From Daucus carota subsp. sativus (Eukaryota > Streptophyta > Magnoliopsida > Apiales > Apiaceae): 64,000 nt of DNA. This document shows, piece by piece, positions 44,470-54,989 of this stretch. The stretch is taken from assembly GCF_001625215.2 (NCBI RefSeq), contig NC_030381.2, positions 42,592,689 through 42,656,688 of the forward strand, written 5' to 3'. The translations under genes were made by a program, and so were the position numbers. The notes beneath the pieces are model-generated. The model did no database searches. It saw only the letters and a list, made by a program, of their open reading frames with translations, and had not been told where the DNA came from. Every line of letters starts with the position of its first letter. The first letter of the stretch is position 1.

Positions 44470-47424
44470 TCATCTGCAAGCTTGAATTGTTCCTGCGTGG
44501 ACAAATGCTGGTGAAGTACGTCTTGGTTGGGTTTCATACTTGGGTGTTGGCAAGACCTTCTCAAAAGCTTCAACAAGCAATGAAACTTTTCTTTTACGCG
44601 CTGGGGCAAGTTTGGTGACTGCTTGGCGTAGTGCATAATCTACCATCCATTCCTCAGCATTTCTCCTTTCATCAATCATCTGATGTCTGAGATCAACCTT
44701 TTCTGACTCAGGATCAGGCTGCACTGGCAGGTAATTTGGTTCTCGTGGGTTGAAATCCCGGATATCCTCCAACTCTGCAACACTTTTCCTGCTACCATAG
44801 GTCCATCCCGAATTTTCCACTGTCTTGAGCGCTTGGCCATTGGATTCGCTACTTGCATTGGATATGCAATCACTTTTTTGAGTATTAGTTGAGTCTGTTA
44901 CTATTAAGCTTGTTTCTGCTGTATCTGGTTCAGTTTTGAATTCACCTTCTTCTGCATTAGGCTCTAGACTTTGATTTGGAGTTGCTCGGAGACCTGTACC
45001 CCCTGAATGCTTTTGATCTTCAGAATATTTGCATCTTGTAAACTTGCAAGTGTCGGTTTGATCTTGAGCCAGTTCTTCAGCATAAGTTTGGTTTGTTTTA
45101 CTTTTTATGCTGACTTCAGTCTGATTACTTTGATCACTGCTTACAGCTATAATATCCTGGATGGGATCTGAAAATTCCTGCAGTATTTCAAAAGGCTGAA
45201 TTTCAATAAATGACTTGGCTGCAGGAAGTTGCTCTTTTTCTTCCATACCATCTTTGGCATCAGCTATAGGCTGTTTCTGCTCACAGTCTTTCAGTGATTC
45301 AGATGTTCGAATTCCATGAAGCAACTCTGTGACAAGAACTTCTTTTTCCTCTATTCCATCTCTGGCCTCAACAATAGAAATCTTCTGGTCATGCTCTTCC
45401 TGGCCTGCTTCTTCATTTTTAGTCTTTGCCGGAAAGCTTTCATCAGAAACAACATTACTGAATCTGCTTTCACTTGTAAGATCAAATTGAAAGGCCACCA
45501 TGTTGTTCGGAACTTTGTTGTAATCATCATGTGTTTCATCCTGATCTTGTTCCTTAAAATCCTGAACCAAGTTGCAATTGTGATTCTGCAGCAACCAACT
45601 TACATACTGTTCTTGAGAAGCTTCATCACTTGATTCTGGAACTTGTTTCTTTTCTTCACTTGCTGCCTGAAATTCTTCGGTGTGATGTGTGGATGTGATT
45701 TCTTTTCCCAGAGTGACAATTAATTCACTTAGTCCATCTTCTTCACCTGTTGAATCATCTAATGCATCAGTAGTCAAATAAAGCCTTCCCTGAGTTTGTT
45801 CACTGTAAGCCAAACAAGATTCACCGAAAAACATATTTGTATACAAACCATCCATATCAGAATCACTGTCAACAGACCAAACGCCAGAGCTCACACTTTT
45901 TTCATCATAGGATCCTACCCCCACTTCTTCTGCGAGCATGTCTTCAAAGCTATTGTCAACATCATTAATCGGCTTTGATATTAGTTCAAACTCTGATCCA
46001 TTGTGGACATCAGTTGCCTTCACTTTCAGAACTGGCAAATTAGGAGGATCTGGTTCACAGTGATACCCTGCTTCCCACTCCATATCAGAAGCATCAGCAT
46101 CTGATTGTCCATGTTGACTATTTTCTTGGCTTTCTTCATCCGAGTTGCTTTGTGTACTCAACCATCCAAGTCTTGTGTCTTCTTTAACTACTGGAACTGG
46201 ATGAATATCTGCACTTGCTTCACCGTTCTGATTGAAAAACAAGATATCATTCATCATTGCAATTTTACCACAGCTTTGATCTGGATTATTCTCAAATTCA
46301 ACAACAGAGCATGGTGCTTTAACTATAAGGCTCTCTGGTGTATTCCCCTTGGAAGTACCATCCCCATCGTTGCTGTAGATATTAACAAAGTGATCCGTTT
46401 TCTTCTCGTGCATCAGTGGTGTCTCTGGCTTGGTACTGAAGTCCTTCTTTTTAGTTGGAGGTATCTTGGCTAATATTACTTGCCTTGCCTCAATCTTTAT
46501 CATTGGCTCTCGCGATGACTTGGCTCTACGAGGGGAAAGACGGGATGACTTAGCTCTACGAGGGGATAGACATGATGACTTTGCTCTACGAGGGGATAGA
46601 CATGATGACTTAGCTCTACGAGGGGATAGACAGCCAAGCTTCATAATCTTTTGGGCCTTCATAACGCGCCTCTTTGCAGCTAAGAAGCTCTTTAATGGGG
46701 GCACAGGAGCATGATGATGGCCATTAAGGGAACAGTATGTGTATGGGCAAACCTTCATAGCTGAAGTTCCTTCAGATTCTGTCGCCCCACTGCTAAGTTC
46801 AAGGTACGTTGGAAATTTCGAGTCTTTCAAAGTTGAAGAACATGTTGGTTTCTGAACATCAAATTCTTCACACAAAGCAATAGGGGAGTATTTCTTTGTG
46901 GAAGCTCTTGCTGGTTTGAAACTAGGAGTCTTTGTCAAGGTCCTCACTAGTTTCAAATTAGATGTTCTAGCTAGCCCTCCTACTGTTTTATAATCAGAAT
47001 CTGAGCTATGCCTTGAGTTGTTTGATTTCATTGGACTCACAGTACTCTTCCTAATCACAACACTCTGAGGAGTTTGAGGACTAACCTGAGACTGCTCTTT
47101 CCGCGCATCAAAACAGCTTGTAGACTTCATATAATTTGGTGATTCCTCTGGAGCTTTGACAGGAGATTGCCTCAGAGGAGTGGCTGCCCTGGTTTTGACA
47201 TGATCAGAAGTTGGTGGCTTGCCAGTCTGTAAAACCTCATTTTTCCTTGAAGGTGGTATTGATCCCAAGCTCTCGGAACCCGAAAGCTTGGCTGATCTTG
47301 TTTTTTTCATTCTTTTCTTCAAGTCAGCACCTTTGTTGTGCATGTTATCTTGATTCTGAGAAGGAGATGATCCTTTCTCAGATGCAACATGATCAGCTTG
47401 GATGCCAAGCTTCCTTTGAACCAT
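44470..47424 (-). CDS. Plant calmodulin-binding domain protein, PICBP-like
   Basis: Large, apparently intronless protein of 984 residues, probably a calmodulin-regulated signalling or defence-related protein by family membership. The start at 47424 (MVQRKLGIQ) was chosen over in-frame TTG just upstream. The N-terminal third is basic and Ser/Pro-rich (KKRMKKTRSAKLSGS; SPRRAK repeats). The middle is very acidic and low-complexity. The C-terminus has a compact conserved module: DFNPREPNYLPVQPDPESEK, VDLRHQMIDERRNAEEWMVD, YALRQAVTKLAPARKRKVS, then LLVEAFEKVLPTP. This combination is the calmodulin-binding domain found at the end of plant PICBP-like proteins, with the basic amphipathic helix around ALRQAVTKLAPARKRKV. 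The acidic central part shows little conservation, as usual in the family. Binding to calmodulin is inferred, not shown. Confidence 0.88.
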   Translation of the reverse strand: MVQRKLGIQADHVASEKGSSPSQNQDNMHNKGADLKKRMKKTRSAKLSGSESLGSIPPSRKNEVLQTGKPPTSDHVKTRAATPLRQSPVKAPEESPNYMKSTSCFDARKEQSQVSPQTPQSVVIRKSTVSPMKSNNSRHSSDSDYKTVGGLARTSNLKLVRTLTKTPSFKPARASTKKYSPIALCEEFDVQKPTCSSTLKDSKFPTYLELSSGATESEGTSAMKVCPYTYCSLNGHHHAPVPPLKSFLAAKRRVMKAQKIMKLGCLSPRRAKSSCLSPRRAKSSCLSPRRAKSSRLSPRRAKSSREPMIKIEARQVILAKIPPTKKKDFSTKPETPLMHEKKTDHFVNIYSNDGDGTSKGNTPESLIVKAPCSVVEFENNPDQSCGKIAMMNDILFFNQNGEASADIHPVPVVKEDTRLGWLSTQSNSDEESQENSQHGQSDADASDMEWEAGYHCEPDPPNLPVLKVKATDVHNGSEFELISKPINDVDNSFEDMLAEEVGVGSYDEKSVSSGVWSVDSDSDMDGLYTNMFFGESCLAYSEQTQGRLYLTTDALDDSTGEEDGLSELIVTLGKEITSTHHTEEFQAASEEKKQVPESSDEASQEQYVSWLLQNHNCNLVQDFKEQDQDETHDDYNKVPNNMVAFQFDLTSESRFSNVVSDESFPAKTKNEEAGQEEHDQKISIVEARDGIEEKEVLVTELLHGIRTSESLKDCEQKQPIADAKDGMEEKEQLPAAKSFIEIQPFEILQEFSDPIQDIIAVSSDQSNQTEVSIKSKTNQTYAEELAQDQTDTCKFTRCKYSEDQKHSGGTGLRATPNQSLEPNAEEGEFKTEPDTAETSLIVTDSTNTQKSDCISNASSESNGQALKTVENSGWTYGSRKSVAELEDIRDFNPREPNYLPVQPDPESEKVDLRHQMIDERRNAEEWMVDYALRQAVTKLAPARKRKVSLLVEAFEKVLPTPKYETQPRRTSPAFVHAGTIQACR
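46504..46640 (-). repeat. Four-copy 30-bp tandem repeat inside PICBP-like coding sequence
   Basis: The coding strand repeats a unit encoding SSCLSPRRAK four times (last copies SSRLSPRRAK and a partial SSRE). Unit length is 30 bases, so copy-number change keeps the frame. Copies are nearly identical at DNA level, implying recent expansion. The basic SPRR-K motif may be a phosphorylation or nuclear-localisation patch, which is only inference. Confidence 0.9.
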
Positions 47425-47429
47425 CTTCA

Positions 47430-49600
47430 AAGGTAAGCCAACAAGAGAAGCATAGCAGATGAGAAGATGAGTTGAGTTTTTGTTTCAAGAACTCAGTGGA
47501 AAGAAGAAGAAAAGCTGGAAGGCCTTAAAATCAGAGAATCTATAATGGTGCTGTATTTTTGTCTACAGTGGGTGGCTTTCTTGCTTAAAAAATGGGGAAA
47601 TCATGTCATATTTGAATAAGGGTGAGATAAGTGTTTGATGCTGACCTGCACTAATGCAAGTTTGGGGCCCTTTGATTGGCAATTCTTTGGATTAGTATTT
47701 GTTAAATGAGACTATTGTGTGACAATCAAACTGAAACATATGGCGTGTCTTTATTTTTGTTGTTCCCATTGTATAAAGCTTAAGGCTCTGTATGACTAGT
47801 TTCGTGTTTCAAATGCATGCGAAGTACTAAATTAATGGAAAAAGCAGGAGCTCCTCCGGTCAGCTTTAAGCTATTTTTTTATTTCTAAATGAAAAAAAAG
47901 TTGGCTTAAATTAACAAGAAGTCAGAAACGTGACTTAATTTTTTGATAAAAATTATCTGTAAATTATAAGTTATCAGTAAATTATTTTCTTTTTTATTGT
48001 TTTATTTTTAATAATTCATAAATCATTAATAAGTCAACATTTTTAAACAAATATTTAAAATTACAGTGTTATCATAAGTCATAATTATAAGTTTAGCCAA
48101 ACGGATTCTATAATTTGGTTAAGTTTGAATGTTGTCAAAAATATATCATACAATTTTTTAATATTCATTTAATGACACACCCTCTTATTTATCGATTGTA
48201 ATGTTAACTTTTTTCAAGTAATAATTTACAAATTATGATATTTTTATTTTTTATAATAAATATTCAATAAATGGATTATTTCACGCGTGTGTATTCTCTT
48301 CTGGTTCACAGAGAAAGTTTCTTTATGAATAAAAGTGAGTTAGCATCTCTTTTTGAATTGTGAAAATGTTTTGGTGAGCAAAAACAAGTGGATATGAAAA
48401 GGGCGGTTGAAAAGTAGAATACGGTGGGTGGGCGGCAAGGACTGGATTGGGGTTTCTGTGGGCCCAACCGGAGCGGAAGGGTAACAAGTTATGTCTACAC
48501 GCTCCTCCACTTTTGCTGTGTTTTCAAATAATTAACACTCGGATAAAACAAATCAAAACAAAAAAATTACATACTGAATTACTGAAATAAAACCGGGCAC
48601 GAAATTTATATTTCTTATACTTATAATATAAAATTAATTTTAATTATTTATGAAAAATTTAAACTTATTCCAGATTCGTTTGTTGTATATCTTTTTGTTT
48701 TAGCTTGTAAAAAAGGTATCACTTTAATTTGCTTTTTATTATTAGATAGTAATAATAGTTTAATCTATCGATTAGGATAAGTTTCTTATAATATATGTGA
48801 TTTAATCAACATAGTAAAAGCATGATTAAGAAAAGAATTATGTGCCCCTGTTCGTATTAATTTATTATTTCTGAATATTTATTTTCTGAATATAAATTTA
48901 ATTTTTATATTCAGAAACAGGAAAATTTCTTAGTAGTATTCAAATATGTTTAGGTTCTCTTCACCATAAAACATTCTCTTTAATTTTCCATAAGTTTCCA
49001 CGTCGAATGTGATGACTTGAATGCTGCTTATCTTTCTTAGAAAATTCAATTATTTTTTTATTGATAGATTTTTTTAGTTGACTCACTAAATACCCATGAA
49101 TTTAATATTTAATGATTAATTAGGACTCGTAAACATAATTGATTGGACACCAGGTTATATTTAATTATTGCATTTATTACGTAGCCAGATATTTTCAAGT
49201 TACATCATTCCAACTTCTATGAAGTTTTTTTTGAAATCTCAGTAGAAGTTCAAAAGTCCCTTACAAATTTCAAATATCAAATTTCATTATATTTTTTCCT
49301 ACAAAAAATAAGATAAATCCAAAAAGATACGTGCAAATACGAGAAAGTACATGAAATCCTCTCTTGATCCTTGTTGCTCAAATATCAGTTGATACAACTG
49401 ATAATTCTGAACGTTGGGCTACAGATGATGCTTATGTGGAGGTCAATTGTGATGCTACGAGTTTCATAAGTGATGTAGGTTGGATTGCTCGATATTTCAT
49501 TGTATTACTTTTTAGATCAAAGAATTTAAATATTCTATGTGTTAAGTGATAGAGTATATATTTATATATATTTTATATGATATTATTCCTCATATTTATT
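47430..49600. other. PICBP-like promoter side and adjoining intergenic DNA
   Basis: Upstream DNA of the PICBP-like gene, then AT-rich sequence with a possible MITE (about 47850-48105). No coding block is recognisable. Confidence 0.5.
47850..48105. mobile_element. Possible MITE related to the GGCCGTTTGG family
   Basis: It ends TTAGCCAAACGG and contains GAAGTCAGAAACGTGACTTA with ATAATTCATAAATCATTAATAAG-like words, as in segments 4076-4428 and 33307-33550. Left border is uncertain. Confidence 0.35.
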
Positions 49601-49823
49601 ATATTTTGCATTTAATTGGATATTTATTTAATAGATTTTAATGTTTTATTGTAGGAAGCAAGGAGTTCCTAAATTTGGAAGAAATTGGAATAAAAAGCTT
49701 AATTTTGAAGATAAATTAAAATGAAATTCGGATTTGTTGGATTGCTTGCACATGACTCACTGTTAAGGCCATATCTTGAGTTCTAGAAGTCAGAATTGGG
49801 TGATCTTACAGCCCACGCGAAGC

Positions 49824-50747
49824 TAGGCCTGTAAATGGATCGGATATCCGATCCGACCCGATCCGATCCGTGGTTAAATAAATGGATATGGATCCTTATT
49901 AAAAAAATCCGATCTGCTAATAACCCGATCCGATAATAATCCGGTCCGATAAAGAATGGATATGGATATAGTCAAATCCGATCTGTTAACGATCCGATCC
50001 GATTCATACTTAACTTTATAATATATATTATATTATATTATATTATATTATATTATAATATATTATTATTAATATATTACATAGAAAATAAAAATTTCTA
50101 AAAATACAAGACAAAATCCTAAATCATATTTTCTTATAACCGATTAGCCGCTCCTAATTCTTGACATGGCTCTCACTCTTGTCATCCGATTAATCTAATA
50201 ATCACTCTTTTTTTTGTGTAGAGTGAGTATAAACACACGAGCTAACTCTTCCACTTAAAACCCCCTCAATCACCTCGTTCTGTATTTAATACATATGTAT
50301 CGACTTTAATCCTTATTAATAGAGGAGAGCACATCATAATTTGCTTCCTCCAAAAGTATTAAGCAACTTAATTATAATTTTTCTATTTACTTGATAAATC
50401 TCGTGTTGAAGTTTTTATCGGAACAACCAACAAAGTTTAGATTAAACACAGCTTTATTAGTTTTTTTTTACCTATTACGTTAAAATTCATGAATTAATAT
50501 AGCTTGAAAATATCACTTTTTTCTGCATGGAAGTTAAAACATTATTCACGGTGAAAAAAATATATTTCACAAATTTTAGTGGATCGGGGCTCCGATCCGA
50601 TTATCCATGATCCGAATGGATCGGATATGGATTGACTTGTAAAATATCCGACCCCTGATCCGATCCGATCCGAATCCGATAAATTTAAATGGATTAGAAT
50701 ATGAATTTAGCTAGATCCGATCCAAATCCGATCCGTTTACAGGCCTA
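49824..50747. mobile_element. Non-autonomous hAT-like element with GATCCGATCC subterminal repeats
   Basis: The 924-bp insert begins TAGGCCTGTAAATGGATC and ends in the complement of TAGGCCTGTAAACGGATC. It is flanked by a perfect 8-bp duplication CGCGAAGC (49816-49823 and 50748-50755). Both ends carry dozens of GATCCG/CGGATC words, and the core is AT-rich with a TTATA pentamer microsatellite (about 50023-50057). There is no transposase frame. Confidence 0.9.
50023..50057. repeat. (TATAT)n-type AT microsatellite inside the hAT-like element
   Basis: A pentamer-like run ATATTATATTATATTATATT lies in the AT-rich core of the element. Confidence 0.8.
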
Positions 50748-51749
50748 CGCGAAGCTAAAAGAATTTTCTATTATTCAAAGGTAGTCCAATATCCAAAATC
50801 CAACAGAATCAGCCCAGAAACAGGACAGAAAAGTCAGCTACGAATTTTCCTTTGAAAATCCAATTCCGTTTGAGAAACTGATTTGTATTTCCTTGTAAGC
50901 ATTAAAATCATATATATATTAGGAGAATAGACATTAGAGAGATGAGAGAATTGTATTGTATAATTAGATTAGATTAAAACACTTTGTCTCTTCTTCTTCA
51001 AGATTTCGGGGTTGAAGAATCCATTGTATAATCCATCTTTGCTTTTTCTTTATTTTATTATGCTAGAGTAGATTTTATTCTGGGATTGAGTTGAACCCTA
51101 GTTGTGGTTGATGCATGATTTTTGATGATCTCTAGTTGATTATGTTAATTGCTCTTACTTATTGAGTTGTGCTGATTTACAATAACAGGTCAGACGTGAT
51201 TATGTGTATTGTTTGAACCGATATCTATCTACCATCGGAAGTTGGATTTAGATGGTTGTGATTTATCCAATAAGGACATGAACTTCTCCATGGAAATAGG
51301 TAGAAGGGATTGTTTGGAAGTTAGGATGCTGTGTTTAATGTCTCTAAATTGCATGATACCATGGAAATAGGCTTGATTGTATTTTTAGAGAAGCCAATTA
51401 ATACTCGGAAGAGGTTATTGGTATTTTATAGGGCGCATCTTTCCTCGTGAGTAATTCATCTGATTAATTGGGGTAGAAAATCATAATTGTATTGATTCAT
51501 GCTAGTGGGGATACTTGATTCTAGATATTTTATTTGATTGTTTTCTAGATTTTATTTGTATTAGTTTATTATCTCTCAATATTTTATTGTGTTACTTGTT
51601 AGTTGGATTGGTTCGAGAATAACTAGTGTTTGATACGTTTGTCTCTGTGGGAACGACTCTGACTTACCCTACTACATAGTTAGGAGGTTTGTTAGATATT
51701 TATTATTTGATAGGCACACGACAGCCTTGTCATTAAGCGATCTGAAAAC

Positions 51750-52980
51750 AAAACGGCTATTTCACAATCAGATTGTAGTTGACAGTTCGGGGGTTTGTCA
51801 CGGCTGGGTTCCGATGAGTGATTTCTGTTAATAAAATCTTTTGTTTGTCAAAAAAAAAAAAACTGAACAAAAGTGATTTCCTACATATCCTGATCAGGAA
51901 AAACTATCTAGTCGGTTTTCAAAATTATAAGAGTTATTCAGAATAATTGTGGTCAGGTATATATAGGAGGATGTATTTTAGACAAGGAGGACAGTCTCAT
52001 TTTCACCTTCTCAAGCCCATCACAAACACGTTTTTCATTGGATGCTAAAAGGGAGGCTATCATATTTGTGTTCATAGCATTTACAAGCCAAACTTTCTAG
52101 AAAGATAGGTTGCGAAATGGGAGTGACATCTTGGTCTAAGTTGAAGAATTACAAAAACAAAGAGCTATATTAAGTTGGGGAGGGGGGGGGGGGCGAAAAA
52201 AATTGATGACGAAACTTAATGTTCAACTTTACTATTGAGCTAGAGAAGATTTGATCTCATCACATGAGTTGACAAAACAATGATTGAAAAGAAGCTGGAT
52301 TTTGCATGCATGGTGTTAAATGGAAGGAAAACTACTAAAAATGATAGGGCTAGCCAGGGCTGGTGGGAACATTCGTATTAATATAGGTCCACGATAGTGG
52401 GATGTTTAATGCATAAAAGATGGTAAAGCCATCAGAATTCACTTCAAAAATAATTATGCCTTTTTTTTAGGATGGCTTAGTTAAAATCAACACATTGTTC
52501 AAAACATTGTTAAAGGTATACGCAGAGATGTATATTCCCAACATGCATTATAACTACCGGGCTCAAGAGTTAAAATCTGGTCATTAAAATCTGGTCATTG
52601 GGCAGTTGAATGGCTCCAATTCAATGCATGTAGGCTTTTTAAGATATCTGATCTGAATCATATTCTCATAATTCTTTCGTCCCCTAATTCTTTTAAAAAA
52701 ACACTATTATAGATAAAGGATGGGAATTTTCAGGGTTAGGGTTTGTTAAAGTTAACGTACATGCAATCTCATATGACCATCCCTTGCCCAACGACAACAA
52801 TACTAACGTAGGGGGTTGTTATAATAAATCATGAAGAGACGATAGTGGTAAGAATTAAGCTCGGTGGAGAATCTCAATTAAAGAGCCAATGTGCTATATA
52901 AAACAGAATATCACAACAACAATATAGAGAGCAATTATATTGTATTAACATGCGATTCAATTGTATCCATCCTCAAACAA
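51750..52980. other. Intergenic DNA with a 12-base poly-G tract
   Basis: A run of 12 G lies at 52182-52193, and the phrase TTAAAATCTGGTCATT is directly repeated at about 52572-52600. No coding block is recognisable. Confidence 0.5.
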
Positions 52981-53015
52981 TTGTAAGAATAAATGATGTA
53001 GAATATATTATACAA

Positions 53016-53240
53016 TCACTTATCAGAACACCCATACAGACAATTTTTATGTGCCTGATCTAGGACACATATATTTGATTGGGATCTCTTAAAGCAATCA
53101 TCCGAGCAACCAGCAATGCAGTCTTTGTATGTCTGCGAAATTTGAGCATTCACTACCTCAACAAAATAAGAGCCTATCAGGCACAACAATAACGCCCCAA
53201 TAACTATTTTATGATCACTTGCACCATAGCAAGACCCCAT
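53016..53240 (-). CDS. Small secreted cysteine-rich peptide, thionin-like pattern
   Basis: Intronless ORF of 74 residues starting at an ATG at 53240. A short hydrophilic N-terminus is followed by a strong hydrophobic segment (IVIGALLLCLIGSYFVEVV) and a plausible cleavage near NAQ, leaving a mature part of about 42 residues. That part has six cysteines spaced C-x3-C-x3-C-x8-C-x8-C-x3-C. The initial C-x3-C-x3-C and the final C-x3-C recall plant thionin-like secreted peptides, but I cannot assign the family. It could be a defence, reproductive or signalling peptide. It stands alone between repeats and the MAC7 gene; no clear TATA box was found upstream. Confidence 0.6.
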   Translation of the reverse strand: MGSCYGASDHKIVIGALLLCLIGSYFVEVVNAQISQTYKDCIAGCSDDCFKRSQSNICVLDQAHKNCLYGCSDK

Positions 53241-54549
53241 TTCCGATCAATGATGTATTCTGGTATAATCTATTACACTAATTTTTAAACTAATTATCAT
53301 GAGTATATTGATGTATAAAATGATCTATTTGTAATTTAGTTTGTGGTGGCTAGTTTGTGGTGGAGGATATAATACTGGCTCTTCATATGAACACCACACA
53401 ATAACATAATAGATATTATCCACCTTATATTATAACTAATATAATTATAAAGTAAAGAAATCTATGATACATAATTATTATCATTAAATACACGAGGAGT
53501 TATGTTGCTTACGAAATATAAGTATGGATAGACCAAACGAAAAATTTGTGAACTTATGGCTCAATTTAAACCTCCAGTTTTAGAAATTTGAGAAATGCTG
53601 CTCATACTATAGTCTTGCTAAAATTTGTAAGACCAACCACATGACTCTTGTACTACGAACTCTGGTGTATATCCATACATGAACGGATATCAAGTGTCCT
53701 CGAAACTTAATATGCAAAAAGTTACACCATGCGTAACAAGATCTACTTGACATTAGAGTGTGACCACGAAAGAGTGTGAAAGCACATCCACCAACTCACT
53801 ACAAAACTCGTGCATCAATTGTTAATAGTTTATAACTTCTCATTATATCATAATTGTGTAAAAATCACAAAAAATAATTTATAATTAAACTAAATTTTAG
53901 TTCGAACAATAAAACATATAATATAAAACATTAGTAATATTTCGATTATGTTTAATATATGACTAAATTATACATTTTTTTATATATTTGAAAATAATAA
54001 TATAAATAATTTATTTTAATGCATCTTTGACGTGATGCAAACTTGAGATTATTGATACTATCTTAATAAGATGTGTATGTGGCTATGTTTGTGAAGTAGG
54101 AAAAAGAAACTGTTTTTCATCTTCATAAGTTATATTTTCATATGTTGAATAGATTTCTTTTCACGATCCTTTTAAATCTTTTGTTTTGCATGTTTAGTGT
54201 TTATGAACACTTTTCTTAGCAGTTCACAAACCGAATTCTTATGAAATTTTTTAGATCACCGGTGTTGATCATTGATCCCTTTTGTTTCCATACGTGTATA
54301 GATCTTTTTATAATTCATTTCTACTTCCCTTACCGACAATTCTTAACCTTGACATTCTCAGACAACTTTCAATTCCGTTATCTGTTTCTCTCGCATAGAG
54401 CAACAAAACTTATTAACAGAACAAACACGAAGGTCGTATACAAGCAATATCAGAGCCTATAATAAAAGAGATAAAAAAACGTAACTGCTAAATATATATG
54501 TTACACACGTTTCTCTTTGTATTTATATTGTATAAAAATGTAATTGCTA

Positions 54550-54551
<2 letters not shown>

Positions 54552-54587
<36 letters not shown>
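54552..54587. repeat. (AT)n microsatellite
   Basis: About 18 AT dinucleotides in a row. Confidence 0.9.
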
Positions 54588-54593
<6 letters not shown>

Positions 54594-54951
54594 GACAATT
54601 ATTTTGATTTAATAATATTAATACAGAATAACCATCAATATATATCAATTATGATTCATTATAACGGTCATATTTTGTATATATAAATTCATATTTTATT
54701 AAAAAAAGAGAACGAAACTCCATAATATCACCAGACTGCAAAACGATTTCGGAGCGCATGTAACTATGTATATGTCTTTAGAAACGATTTATTCAAGTTT
54801 TTTCTTGAAATAATTTAAGTCAAAATTTGTGCAATCTATTTTCGTGTTTTTAACAGAGAAGTTTATTAAAAAAAAAAAACAGAGAAGTTGATTTTGTGCG
54901 TGCCATTGGCATTAAGCACAACTTCTTGTCTGTCTCTATCTTTCAAATCTA

Positions 54952-54978
54952 AAACCCTAGCTTTGGATTTCTAGGGTT
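54952..54978 (+). promoter_or_regulatory. Telo-box pair upstream of the Aquarius homologue
   Basis: AAACCCTAG (54952-54960) and its inverse CTAGGGTT (54971-54978) lie 12-38 bases before the ATG. AAACCCTA telo-boxes near transcription starts are typical of plant housekeeping, ribosomal and spliceosomal genes. Confidence 0.6.
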
Positions 54979-54989
54979 CCAAATCCTCC

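Larger units (their letters stand above)
49640..51740. mobile_element. Possible decayed LTR-retrotransposon-derived sequence
   Basis: The stretch contains AACTGATTTGTATTTCC then TTGTAAGC, followed by a poly-pyrimidine region (TTTGTCTCTTCTTCTTC), and ends with GTGGGAACGACTCTGACTTA and CCTACTACATAG. That CTGTGGGAACGACTCT...CTTACCCTACTAC arrangement resembles the end of plant LTRs. No reverse transcriptase, primer-binding site or paired LTR is seen. A hAT-like element is nested inside (49824-50747). Confidence 0.35.
53241..54989. other. Intergenic region between cysteine-rich peptide and Aquarius homologue
   Basis: AT-rich upstream DNA for both divergent genes, including an (AT)n run at about 54552-54587 and the telo-box pair just before the Aquarius homologue. 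Open frames here are low-complexity. Confidence 0.5.

Noticed and set aside
49364-49549. 61-codon open frame upstream of the hAT-like element
   Set aside because: No conserved motif, alternative start only, and flanked by AT-rich repeat DNA.
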